Assembly: GCF_024345975.1 (NCBI RefSeq)
Contig: NZ_JAGQCD010000005.1
Span: 1-64,000, forward strand
Length of the DNA stretch: 64,000 nt
Direction: 5' to 3'
Source: Cyanobium sp. Cruz-8D1
GTDB taxonomy: Bacteria; Cyanobacteriota; Cyanobacteriia; PCC-6307; Cyanobiaceae
The notes beneath the pieces were generated by a model. The model was not told the origin of the DNA. It did no database searches and saw nothing but the letters and a program-made list of their open reading frames with translations. This document shows positions 9,809 to 18,038 of this stretch, piece by piece. Within the stretch, counting starts at the first letter, position 1. Every line of letters starts with the position of its first letter. Position numbers and translations under genes: made by a program.

Positions 9809-11302
9809 ATGCCCCGCTTCCGCAGTTCTTCACGGCCCCGTAACCCCTTCCGGCGGGGTGGCCAGACTCCCCCGCCGCCGCCGCTGGCGGCAGAGACACT
9901 TGCTGCAGGGCGGAATCCGGTTGATTTCATTCCGGAACCGAACTCGCCGTTACCTGAGCTTGGTCAGCCCCCCGGTGGCGGCCCCCCCGGTGGCGATGTC
10001 CCCGGTGGCGATGTCCCTGGCGATGAAACGCCGCCGCCTAATCCACTCGGGCGGCGACGCGTCACCCTGCCGCGCTCCACCCGCGTCTGGAGTCGTGCCA
10101 TCGTCTGGAGCTTGATTTTCATTACCACCGGCGGCACCATCTATGGCCTGGTGGCTCAGATCGAATCGTCTGTCGCCTCACCGGGAACGCTGCGACCCAT
10201 TGGTGGTGTGTCTGAATTGGCACCACCTTTGAATGGACTTGTTCAGCAGGTGCTGGTGAAGAACGGCCAGCAAGTGCAACGCGGACAGGTCCTCGTGCGC
10301 CTGCGCGATGATTCAGGTCCGACCATCCTCAACAATCTCAAACGCATCCAGGCGTTCTGGACTTCGGAAGTGCGGGTGCTGGCTCGCCAACTCAATATCG
10401 GACCTCTGCCCACCGAGCCGGATGCTCTCGCCCAGCTTATGGCTGATGAACTGGAATTACAGCTTCGCGTAGAGGCTTCCCAACGGGAACTTGCTCGCAC
10501 CAAGTTCCAGTCCGGCCAGCAATGGATTGATCTGCAGGGGTTGCGCGCCCAGCTCAGCACGAACGAAAACATCAGTGCTCGTATGCGCTCGCTCGTGTCC
10601 CAAGGGGCGATGGCTCAGCTTGATCTGGATCGCCAGCTCGAACGTCAGCAACAGATCATCACCTCGATGAAACGCACGGAGAACGAATGGAAATCTTCGG
10701 TACAGCGCGTTGAGGAAGCCAGGCTTAAATCATTGCAGATTCCCGCCGCTGAACGCCGCCAGGTCTTCACGCGGTTCAACAATGCCAGGCAGCAGCTCAT
10801 TGAGGTGAACAGCAAGCTCAGCGACCAGCAGCAACGCGCCAGCTTCCAACTGTTGCGGGCTCCAATTTCTGGCAAGGTTATAGATGTTAAAGCTAAGGTC
10901 GGAGAACTCTCCAGCCCTGCAGAACCTGTCCTCCGAATTCTTCCCAACTCTCCTCTGGAAGCCCATCTGGATGTCAGTAATCGCGATGTTGGTTTCTTAC
11001 GCAAGGGCATGAAAGTTGATATTCGTATCGACTCTTTCCCCTCCACTGAATATGGATCCATCACAGGATTTATTACCAGTATCAGCGATGACGCCTTGCC
11101 GCCGGATGAAAAGAATCCAACTGAGCACTTCAGTGTTAGTGTAAAGCTCAACAAGCAGCAACTGAGCCGCAGGGGTGTCAACTACAGCCTGCGACCGGGC
11201 ATGAGTATCACCGGTTTAATCAATCTCAATTCGCGGCCCGCCCTTTCGCTCATCACCGATCGCTTCAACCGCTTCTTTGAATCCAGTCGCACAATTCGCT
11301 GA
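9809..11302 (+). CDS. HlyD-family membrane fusion protein
   Basis: This adaptor of 497 residues belongs to the type I secretion system. The N-terminal 85 residues are a Pro/Gly-rich cytoplasmic segment that includes a repeated PGGDV motif. One transmembrane helix lies at about 92-114. A lipoyl/barrel-sandwich half follows (PPLNGLVQQVLVKNGQQV, then a matching half near APISGKVIDVKAKVGE). Between the halves is a long alpha-helical hairpin of about residues 170-340, rich in Gln, Arg and Glu. The protein ends with a beta-barrel region. It should bridge the inner-membrane ABC protein to an outer-membrane channel. The start codon is 17 bases after the exporter stop. The last third has lower GC than the first two. 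Confidence 0.93.
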   Translation: MPRFRSSSRPRNPFRRGGQTPPPPPLAAETLAAGRNPVDFIPEPNSPLPELGQPPGGGPPGGDVPGGDVPGDETPPPNPLGRRRVTLPRSTRVWSRAIVWSLIFITTGGTIYGLVAQIESSVASPGTLRPIGGVSELAPPLNGLVQQVLVKNGQQVQRGQVLVRLRDDSGPTILNNLKRIQAFWTSEVRVLARQLNIGPLPTEPDALAQLMADELELQLRVEASQRELARTKFQSGQQWIDLQGLRAQLSTNENISARMRSLVSQGAMAQLDLDRQLERQQQIITSMKRTENEWKSSVQRVEEARLKSLQIPAAERRQVFTRFNNARQQLIEVNSKLSDQQQRASFQLLRAPISGKVIDVKAKVGELSSPAEPVLRILPNSPLEAHLDVSNRDVGFLRKGMKVDIRIDSFPSTEYGSITGFITSISDDALPPDEKNPTEHFSVSVKLNKQQLSRRGVNYSLRPGMSITGLINLNSRPALSLITDRFNRFFESSRTIR

Positions 11303-11303
11303 T

Positions 11304-13745
11304 TCAAGCTCTACTGGGCGTATGAATCCCGAGCGTTGCGCCTGGTAACTGGGCGATAACGCGGAACGCGTCCTGGCCCGATGCGCCAAGCAAAATCAAC
11401 TCGGCAGAATTCTGCCCCGACGTCAGCAGCGGAGAGGTATTCACCGCCAGTTGCGACGATCCGGGATGGCTGCTCATACCACTCAGCAACTGCTCCAGTG
11501 GGGCAATGGGTAAGAGCTTGGCATCACCGATACCCTCGGCCCCAGTGGGTGTCAGACGCAGTACACCTGACTGCCTCTCCCACAACAACTGGTCAGATAC
11601 CCCGCGGGCGTCTGCCAGATCCAGCCCCTCAATCACGGGCAATCCGTAACGCCCATCCCAACCCCCTGGCACTTGGGCCTCAATGCCGGACAACACCACG
11701 CGATCGCTCAGGGGATTCAAGCCCACCTGCAGACCCGTGGACGCCTCCGATTCCCATGGACTCCACCTCAAAAAGAAGGTATCCGAGCCACCACCACCAA
11801 AGAGACTTCGAAAATAACCAGATGCTGCCAATACATCATCTCCCTGCCCGCCTGTCGCCGCCTCAAAGCCAGATATGCCACCCGATAGGCCGCCATAAAT
11901 GGATGAGGCCTTGCCCAGGTCCAGATCTACGAAAACCGGCAACTCCCAGCTCAGGAACTCCAGTCGATCCAGGCCGTCTCCGCCCAACAATCGACCCGTG
12001 ATGGAAGCATTAAAATTCATAATCACAACATCATCTCCGGAACCAGTGCTCAGTTCTTCGATGTTATAAAAGCGCAATCCGTTAAAGAATCCCTGATCCT
12101 TGCCATTCAGTGTTACCACATCTCGTTGGCCTACCGGTAATACTCCACCTTCAAGCACATCAAAACCAGCCCCACCATCTAATTCCCCCGCAAGCACCTG
12201 ATCTTCAAACTTAAACACTTCATCACCGCTGCCACCATTGACCACCCCACCAAGCATGCTGTTGATGATGATGTTGTTCGCGCCATTGCCCATAGAGATG
12301 CTGCTGCCCTCTCCAAGTGATTCCTCCAGGTACAAGGTGTTGTTACCTTCACCGAGATCAATCGCTGAATTCAGAATAGATCCATTAATGCGGACCCGGT
12401 CGTTTCCTGATCCCATTGAGATGCTTGAGTCGAGCATCCCAATGCGCTCAAGCTGTATCTTTGTTGTTTTGCTTAGATAGCGACTGCCAAGTTGATTAGC
12501 AAGATTCTCGTCGATACGGGTAAAGATCGTTAGGTCATCACTACCATCACCGAATACAAGCTCACTGGCTTCGATGCCCACTGCTCGTGCATTCAGTTCA
12601 AATGACCAGTCGGCATCGTTCTGGAGTACTGCTGACTTGCTGAAATCAAAGTCAAGGCCAATGTCCCAGGCGTCTCCGAGTGTTGCCCCCTGATTGCTTT
12701 TGTAAAAACCGGAATTAATTGTTACCGTATTAATTCCAGGGCCTAGCATGGCAAAGCTATCCTTCATTCCCTGAGTCAATAGATTGAAGACAAGGTCGGT
12801 ATCTGTGCTTTCTCCCACGCCATAAAAACGTAGATTTGTGAGTGCCTCAAGCGCCAACAGGTCATCGCCAGCGGCTGTATGAATGCTTGAGTTATCGGCC
12901 GCCGCGCTGCGCGACCGTACATTGGCGTCCGTCTTGCCGGCCGCCATAAGGGCCAGTGGCAGCAGCTCATCAACGCGGAACACCAACAAATCAGTCCTAT
13001 CCCCAGAAAGGATTTGAACGTTTAAGAGTGCAATATGATCAAGATCTAGCTCGAGAGATGCGTCGTTAAACAGCGAAGTGGCTGAGCTAGGCACGAACCG
13101 ATTAGTAATCACTTCCTGGGATGTCTGAACCTTCCCGGTGTAATTCAGAAGTGATCTCTCAATGCCCACTTGCCGTGCCGCTGTGATTGATCTGGCGTCG
13201 CCAGCAATAGAGCGGGCAGTGCTTCCCGATTCCCCCTGAACGATCACCAGCACCAGCTGGGGCAGTGGAGAGGGGTCGGGTCCAGGCGGTGGTTCTGGGG
13301 GTGGTTCTGGGGGTGGTTCAGGCGGTGGTTCAGGCGATGGCGATGGCGAAGGCGATGGCGACGGTGATGATGATGATGATGACGATGATGACGGTTGAGG
13401 TACCTGGGACTCGGGGACTCCTGTGTCGCTGTCCTGTTCATCGCGGCGGCTTTCGCTCTGGAGCCCACCCTGTCCACCCTGGCCTCTCAGGCCGCCACCC
13501 TGTTGTTGTGACCCCTGGCCGATGCTGCCATCGATCCGACGACTGGGCAGGTCCGGTTCACCCTGTTCCAGCGGACGGATGTTGATGCTTCCGCCCCCGC
13601 CGCTGAATGGGCCGAATTCAACAGGGCCCTTCAAGAACACCGGTCCACGCGGCAGTCTTTCTCCAGCTGCCTGTGCTGCCTCCTGAAACAGATACAGCAG
13701 CACCAGGCCAAGGGCGCCACCTGTGAGCACACCCTCCAGGCTCAC
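11304..13745 (-). CDS. membrane-anchored beta-solenoid protein with Ser/Pro linker
   Basis: This 813-residue protein starts with GTG. An N-terminal hydrophobic helix (residues of about 8-25) is followed by a Gly/Gln-rich stretch, a poly-Ser run near 118-127 and PEPP repeats near 137-152, which probably form an extracytoplasmic stalk. From about 250 to 650 the sequence has regular short strands with Gly/Asn/Asp turns (DLGEGNNTLYLEE, SMGNGANNIIIN, GGSGDEVFKFED, GGDGLDRLEFLS), which resembles RTX or pectate-lyase-like solenoids. It is transcribed toward the secretion operon, with one base between the two stop codons. Its role is unknown. It could be a surface receptor or anchor for the exported protein (inference). 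The frame stays open 21 codons upstream without a standard start codon. Confidence 0.8.
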   Translation of the reverse strand: MSLEGVLTGGALGLVLLYLFQEAAQAAGERLPRGPVFLKGPVEFGPFSGGGGSINIRPLEQGEPDLPSRRIDGSIGQGSQQQGGGLRGQGGQGGLQSESRRDEQDSDTGVPESQVPQPSSSSSSSSSPSPSPSPSPSPEPPPEPPPEPPPEPPPGPDPSPLPQLVLVIVQGESGSTARSIAGDARSITAARQVGIERSLLNYTGKVQTSQEVITNRFVPSSATSLFNDASLELDLDHIALLNVQILSGDRTDLLVFRVDELLPLALMAAGKTDANVRSRSAAADNSSIHTAAGDDLLALEALTNLRFYGVGESTDTDLVFNLLTQGMKDSFAMLGPGINTVTINSGFYKSNQGATLGDAWDIGLDFDFSKSAVLQNDADWSFELNARAVGIEASELVFGDGSDDLTIFTRIDENLANQLGSRYLSKTTKIQLERIGMLDSSISMGSGNDRVRINGSILNSAIDLGEGNNTLYLEESLGEGSSISMGNGANNIIINSMLGGVVNGGSGDEVFKFEDQVLAGELDGGAGFDVLEGGVLPVGQRDVVTLNGKDQGFFNGLRFYNIEELSTGSGDDVVIMNFNASITGRLLGGDGLDRLEFLSWELPVFVDLDLGKASSIYGGLSGGISGFEAATGGQGDDVLAASGYFRSLFGGGGSDTFFLRWSPWESEASTGLQVGLNPLSDRVVLSGIEAQVPGGWDGRYGLPVIEGLDLADARGVSDQLLWERQSGVLRLTPTGAEGIGDAKLLPIAPLEQLLSGMSSHPGSSQLAVNTSPLLTSGQNSAELILLGASGQDAFRVIAQLPGATLGIHTPSRA
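13288..13335. repeat. 12-bp minisatellite, four copies (encodes PEPP units on minus strand)
   Basis: Four consecutive 12-base units read ggtggttctggg twice and then ggtggttcaggc twice. On the minus strand they encode the Pro-Glu linker of the solenoid protein. Copy number could change by slippage or recombination. Confidence 0.9.
13333..13391. repeat. ggcgat / gat microsatellite (encodes Pro-Ser and poly-Ser on minus strand)
   Basis: A hexamer-like ggcgat run passes into a trinucleotide gat/gac run. On the coding minus strand this gives alternating Pro-Ser and then a run of nine Ser. It is contiguous with the 12-bp minisatellite, so the whole stalk is encoded by simple repeats. Confidence 0.88.
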
Positions 13746-13828
13746 CCGTCTGCCATCCCGCTTAAGGGTCAGCTCATCAGTCAGCCGCTGCAGTTCGATC
13801 TGTCGGGCTCAAAACTATTGGCACGACT

Positions 13829-14569
13829 CTACTCCAGTCCGATTGACATGTGATCGGCTGGTGCAGCGGGCCAGGGTTTGCCAGACCATTTGCCATGAAA
13901 GCGTGATACAGCCTCCTCCCAGGCACCCTCGTGGGATCCAGCACTGCCGTGGGTGCAGGCGATCGGCCAGGTGCCGAGGCGCATGCCGAGCGCCAGGGCC
14001 GACCTGCAGAAGTCAATGTCGTAGGCGTGGAAGCGAAACTGGGGATCAAATCGCAGCCCACTGCGTTGTAGAACCTCAACTTTGGCGGCTAGAAGCACCC
14101 CATCCAGCACCATGCAGCGTCGCGGTGTGGGTCCATAGGCACTGGGTTCCACCAGGCTGGGATCCCAGTGATTCAGATACCCGCTGGGCCGCCGCTGGGA
14201 CCACTTCCAGCCGCCATTCTCACCTCGTTCGAAGTACCAGTTGCCCTGCTGTGCACCCGCTTCCCCCTCACCGGCCAGTCCCACCAGATCAAAGTGGCGC
14301 AGGGCCCGCTCTAAGCGGAACTGGAGAAACCAGTCGTGCACGAACAGATCGTCATGCACAAACGCCACAATCCCCTCAGGGGGCAACTCAGCGATGGCTT
14401 TGTTGTAGATCTCAGAGAGACCTTGGCAGTGCTCGCCTCGGTTGCCAGCCACCAGGAACAACCGCGGGCGCAGGGCTGGTGGAAACTGGCGCAGACTTCT
14501 GCCCAGCAGGGTGGACCGTGAGAAATGACTCGGATACTGCTGGCTGGCACAGACAAGCGTGAGCATGAC
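13829..14569 (-). CDS. glycosyltransferase, StrF-like (GT2-related)
   Basis: This 246-residue protein resembles the Glyco_tranf_2_5 (StrF-like) group. It has a short N-terminal strand (MLTLVCAS), then GLSEIYNKAIAE, then FVHDDLFVHDW near residue 70 as the DxD-type nucleotide-sugar site, VLDGVLLAAK in the middle, and RFHAYDIDFC near 180. It should transfer a sugar to a surface glycan, but donor and acceptor are not evident. The start was placed at MLTLVCAS because the open frame upstream, to 14836, looks non-coding. The gene ends 83 bases upstream of the solenoid-protein start in the same direction, so the two may be co-transcribed. Confidence 0.8.
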   Translation of the reverse strand, partial: VMLTLVCASQQYPSHFSRSTLLGRSLRQFPPALRPRLFLVAGNRGEHCQGLSEIYNKAIAELPPEGIVAFVHDDLFVHDWFLQFRLERALRHFDLVGLAGEGEAGAQQGNWYFERGENGGWKWSQRRPSGYLNHWDPSLVEPSAYGPTPRRCMVLDGVLLAAKVEVLQRSGLRFDPQFRFHAYDIDFCRSALALGMRLGTWPIACTHGSAGSHEGAWEEAVSRFHGKWSGKPWPAAPADHMSIGLE

Positions 14570-14819
14570 CTCGATGATCGTCCAAAGCAGCCTGTCTACA
14601 GAGCCTAGGCTGAGCAGCCGGCTGAACGGTCCCCGATCGCGATCGGTGACATGTCGGCCCGTTGGGTTGATGATGGGACGATGCCACGCAGCGGTGATGC
14701 TCAACAACACGGCCTCCAGTAGCAGCGGCCTCCCTCCCATCACCAGCAAATCACGACGGCGCCTTGTCAAGGCTGGCCATGTGCATTGCTTCCACCGACT
14801 GCGCCTCAACGGCGGCGGA
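14570..14819. promoter_or_regulatory. divergent intergenic region with two adjacent palindromes
   Basis: These 250 bases lie between the leftward StrF-like gene and the rightward unknown gene. They hold a perfect 14-base palindrome, CCGATCGCGATCGG, at 14633-14646, followed two bases later by the 8-base palindrome GACATGTC (14648-14655). No clear -10/-35 pair was recognised. An operator role is inferred from symmetry and position only. Confidence 0.4.
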
Positions 14820-15248
14820 ATGGTTCTGATTGCCACGGTGGCCCAGGGTCACGTGGTGCCTTCGACCTGGGCCACCGCCTATGCGTGCCTGCCGGACAGT
14901 CCGCAGCTGCTGGTCAGGGATATCCACTTCGAACCGTTCAGGCTGGATGAGTACAGGCAGACCTACAACCTGCGCAGCCTGGAATGGCTCGACAGTCGAT
15001 TCATGTTAAAGCTGGCACTGGAGCAATGCCTGATGGACATCGGCAGGCATTTGAAGGAAACGCAAGGAGCTGACAGCATCGTTTCAATACCTGAACCTAT
15101 TGACCGCATTGACCTGCATATCATGCGCGCTCAGGGGGCTTTGCCCTATCTCCAACAGCTCATGGAACGCTGCCGAGACCATCTTCTTCTGTTCCAGGAC
15201 TTGCGCCTGGTTCATGATCTACCGGCGCCAACTTTTGGCACCCGATGA
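14820..15248 (+). CDS. hypothetical protein, coupled to the GT4 gene
   Basis: This 142-residue protein was not recognised. It begins MVLIATVAQGHVV and has a helical middle (LEWLDSRFMLKLALEQCL) and a charged helical end (LQQLMERCRDHLLLF). No signal peptide or obvious catalytic motif is visible. The stop codon overlaps the start of the downstream glycosyltransferase by four bases (ATGA), which points to translational coupling and a shared pathway. The open frame extends further left, but that part has no protein-like character, so the first ATG before the hydrophobic strand was chosen. The start is uncertain. Confidence 0.6.
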   Translation: MVLIATVAQGHVVPSTWATAYACLPDSPQLLVRDIHFEPFRLDEYRQTYNLRSLEWLDSRFMLKLALEQCLMDIGRHLKETQGADSIVSIPEPIDRIDLHIMRAQGALPYLQQLMERCRDHLLLFQDLRLVHDLPAPTFGTR

Positions 15249-16402
15249 CAGAGTCTCTGCGTATTCTTTTGGTGAACCATGGACTCGCTGGCGAGATGTT
15301 GGGGGGCGACGGTGTGCAGATTGAGGCCACCGCAGCAGGTTTGCGACGCCGCAACCATCAGGTGCGCGTGGCCTGCTCAAACCAGCCTGATACCACCGGG
15401 GTCGACCTTGTCCACATCTTCAACGCACGTACCGACCAGGCTCTGGCTGGTCAGTTGGCGGCCGCCCGCGAGGCTGACCTGCCTGTGGTAGTCAGCCCGA
15501 TCTGGATTTCGCTCACCCAGGCGCGCTGGGGATCATTGGCAGCACGCGGTGTGCTGGAGAAGCTCCAGCAGGATCCAACCATTGGAGAACGCCTGTTGAA
15601 GCAGCTCATCGCTCGCACGCTCGCAGTGAACTTTGCTGGGGACGTCCTCCATTTCGATCAGGCAGGTCCAACGGCAACAGCACAGTTGAACCGCATCGCC
15701 AGGTTGCTTGAGGATGTTGATGCACTCCTCCCCAACAGTTGGCTGGAGCTAGCTGCCGTGCGCCGTGACCTTTGCTGGCGAGGCACCCAGGTGCAGATTG
15801 CACCATACGGTGTGGATCCGAGGTTATTCAGCGATCCAGATCCTGAGCCCTTTCGCAAACTCAGCGGTTTGAGGGGTCCGTTTGTGCTTCAGGCAGGGCG
15901 GGTTGAACCACCGAAGAATTCCGCCATGCTGCTGCAGGCACTTCGCCACACCGATCTGCCGGTTGTGCTCGCGGGACGACACGATCTGGATCCTGGTTAC
16001 ACCGAACTGTGCAGGACGATTGGTGGAAGCCGGCTGCATCTCCATGGCCATTTATCACCTGATCTACTGGCTTCGGCCTATGCAGCCGCGGCGGTCCACG
16101 TGCTGCCTAGCTGGTGCGAGACCTGTGGCCTCGTCACCCTCGAGGCAGCCCTCGCTGGTGCCCCTGTTGTGGTGAGCATTGCTGGCCACGAGTCCGCCTA
16201 CGTGGGGTCTGATGCCTGGTATTGCGATCCGGCAGATCCCTGCTCCGTGCGCAATGCTGTGGTAGGCGCCATCGACGCAGGCCGCAATGACCCTCGAGTG
16301 CGGCGGTTACAACGGAGGATCCTGGCTGAATTCAATTGGAATGCAATGACTGAGGCAAGCGAGAGAGCTTACTCCTCGGCATTAGGTTTGCGACGTAAGT
16401 AG
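15245..16402 (+). CDS. glycosyltransferase family 4 (GT-B fold)
   Basis: This 385-residue protein has two Rossmann-like halves. The N-terminal half begins RILLVNHG with a Gly-rich loop (LGGDGVQIE). The C-terminal half carries VLQAGRVEPPKN and the GT4 donor-site motif PSWCETCGLVTLEAALAG near residues 287-304, in which two Glu residues are spaced as in the E-x7-E motif. It likely adds a hexose to a lipid-linked or cell-surface glycan. It overlaps the upstream unknown gene by four bases. Its 3' end overlaps the convergent methyltransferase gene by 34 bases. Confidence 0.88.
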   Translation: MTESLRILLVNHGLAGEMLGGDGVQIEATAAGLRRRNHQVRVACSNQPDTTGVDLVHIFNARTDQALAGQLAAAREADLPVVVSPIWISLTQARWGSLAARGVLEKLQQDPTIGERLLKQLIARTLAVNFAGDVLHFDQAGPTATAQLNRIARLLEDVDALLPNSWLELAAVRRDLCWRGTQVQIAPYGVDPRLFSDPDPEPFRKLSGLRGPFVLQAGRVEPPKNSAMLLQALRHTDLPVVLAGRHDLDPGYTELCRTIGGSRLHLHGHLSPDLLASAYAAAAVHVLPSWCETCGLVTLEAALAGAPVVVSIAGHESAYVGSDAWYCDPADPCSVRNAVVGAIDAGRNDPRVRRLQRRILAEFNWNAMTEASERAYSSALGLRRK

Positions 16403-17151
16403 CCATCAGCGAAGTTAGACAAACCAGAGGCACTCAAGTAAGTTTCACACCGCTCAAAGGCATCAGACTCAGCAAGGAAACTGGCGATTGCTGTGCGTGG
16501 ATTGGAATCAACGAGGGAACGGTAAGGTGCCACGGGTGTACCAGCCAAATCTGCAAAGCTTGTATCGGCAACAATCAACAGACCATCTCTATCGACAAAC
16601 TTCTGGTAGGCCCGAATCTCCGCCAAAACATGATCACCATCATGCCAGTCATCGAGAAAAACCAGCACGGGGCCGCTGGTTTTTGCAACATTTGCAGCAA
16701 CAGTTTCAAGCACACCTGGTTCAAGGCTGCTGCCAACAAGCCATTCTGATACAAAGCGAGCCAGGCCCTGCTCGCGGCGCACTGCCTCGGCCTCAGCAGT
16801 CGGTCTGATGTCAATTGTAATGACGCGTGACTGCTCAAGCCCGAGCAATGAAAGCATGGAGGCAAAGAAAAGGGCACAGCCGCCGTACTTTGTCCCCGTC
16901 TCGATGATTAGCCCTGGCCGAATAGCTGTAACGGCCTGCTGCAGGCCCATTAGATCATCCGGGAGTTGCCAGATCGGTACACCCAGCCAGTGATTGCGAA
17001 ACCAACCTTCGTTAGCCGCCACCTTCAGCATGACGTGCCGCAGATCGCGAACCAGATAATTACTGATCAGATAGGGGGTGTCTGCACCGCTCCCTATACT
17101 GGGGGAGGGGTTTTCGGCAAGCTTGCTTGGTCTTGAAATGGGTGAAGACAT
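16369..17151 (-). CDS. CmcI-type SAM-dependent methyltransferase (rhamnosyl O-methyltransferase-like)
   Basis: This 260-residue protein resembles the CmcI / cephalosporin hydroxylase-type family, whose members are SAM-dependent O-methyltransferases. It shows IIETGTKYGGCALFFA (SAM-binding loop, near residue 82), VITIDIRP (acidic residue after strand 2), FLDDWHDGDHVLAEI near 165 (the family's Asp/His metal-site region) and LLIVADTSF. It probably methylates a sugar hydroxyl on the surface polysaccharide made by the neighbouring glycosyltransferases. The start at MSSPISRPS was preferred. Upstream in-frame Met codons would reach into the divergent acyltransferase gene. Confidence 0.82.
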   Translation of the reverse strand: MSSPISRPSKLAENPSPSIGSGADTPYLISNYLVRDLRHVMLKVAANEGWFRNHWLGVPIWQLPDDLMGLQQAVTAIRPGLIIETGTKYGGCALFFASMLSLLGLEQSRVITIDIRPTAEAEAVRREQGLARFVSEWLVGSSLEPGVLETVAANVAKTSGPVLVFLDDWHDGDHVLAEIRAYQKFVDRDGLLIVADTSFADLAGTPVAPYRSLVDSNPRTAIASFLAESDAFERCETYLSASGLSNFADGYLRRKPNAEE

Positions 17152-17306
17152 GATGAGAGGCCAGGGCCTTGAGGGGCGGTTCAACGGGCGGCTAATGGGA
17201 TGCTTTGACAGCGTCCAAAGACCGAGACCATGCCATTGCTGTCCTAGTGTAATCATAGGATGAAGCACCACTGCGCTGCGCAGACATTGATCCATCCCCA
17301 GGCATC

Positions 17307-17954
17307 GTGATTCAGCCCAACCCAGTCTGTTCTGGCCTTGATATAGCTGACGGACCCATGGATCCGCCGCATCCGGCGACCCTTCCTCCTGGATCAGCAG
17401 CCGGTCTCCTTTACCGTGGCATCCATCCCAGCACTGTTGTGACTGGTGGCGCGACCATTGAATTTCCACAGACCACCATCATTGAACCCTTCTGCAGCTT
17501 TGTCATGGGCCCCCATGCATCGTTCAGCATCGGAACTAATGTCACAATCTATTCGGGGTGTACTTTTCGAAGTAAATATGGCCATTTTGATATCGGCAAT
17601 GAGGTCTCTTTCGGTCCAAATTGTGCTTTTTATGAACTCAGGGCAGGACTATTCATCGGCGACTACTCAATGATCGCTGCAGGTGTCTGTGTATCAGGGG
17701 TGAACCATGGCATGGATCCTACTGCCGGTCCTTATAGATTTCAAGCGTCAGACAATCGCCCTGTCCGTATAGGTCAAAATGTTTGGATTGGCATGAACTC
17801 TACAATTCTGCCAGGGATTACGATTGCCGACAATTCAATAATTGGCGCAGGTAGCGTGGTTTCACGTGATATTCCAGCTGGTATGATTGCCTATGGTAAT
17901 CCTTGCCAAGTGATTCGCCCCGTCAGTGTGTCACCACAGCCCGGCCAAAGCTGA
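17307..17954 (+). CDS. hexapeptide-repeat acyltransferase (LbH fold)
   Basis: This 215-residue protein has hexapeptide-type repeats from about residue 50 ([66 protein letters not shown]), as in the WbbJ/NodL/LacA left-handed beta-helix acyltransferases. The motif SGVNHGMDP carries the likely catalytic His. It probably O-acetylates a surface sugar using acetyl-CoA. The GTG start at 17307 is possible, but the ATG at 17358 (17 codons later) is equally likely. Its GC is clearly lower than in the housekeeping genes to the right. Confidence 0.85.
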   Translation: MIQPNPVCSGLDIADGPMDPPHPATLPPGSAAGLLYRGIHPSTVVTGGATIEFPQTTIIEPFCSFVMGPHASFSIGTNVTIYSGCTFRSKYGHFDIGNEVSFGPNCAFYELRAGLFIGDYSMIAAGVCVSGVNHGMDPTAGPYRFQASDNRPVRIGQNVWIGMNSTILPGITIADNSIIGAGSVVSRDIPAGMIAYGNPCQVIRPVSVSPQPGQS

Positions 17955-18038
17955 GTTTCACCCAGCTTTCCATTGGCTTATCCGAGTTATCGTTGTATGA
18001 CCCCCTTTCTTTCCTGGTTTACGGGACCCGCTCCGGTT

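Noticed and set aside
13364-13391. Poly-Asp-like gat run as a plus-strand acidic protein
   Set aside because: The minus strand carries the long frame with an anchor and a structured domain; the plus-strand frames are short and implausible.
14559-14819. Longer N-terminus for the unknown protein at 14820 and for the StrF-like gene to 14836
   Set aside because: The two extensions overlap each other on opposite strands and neither has a protein-like sequence; both were trimmed to the first conserved Met.
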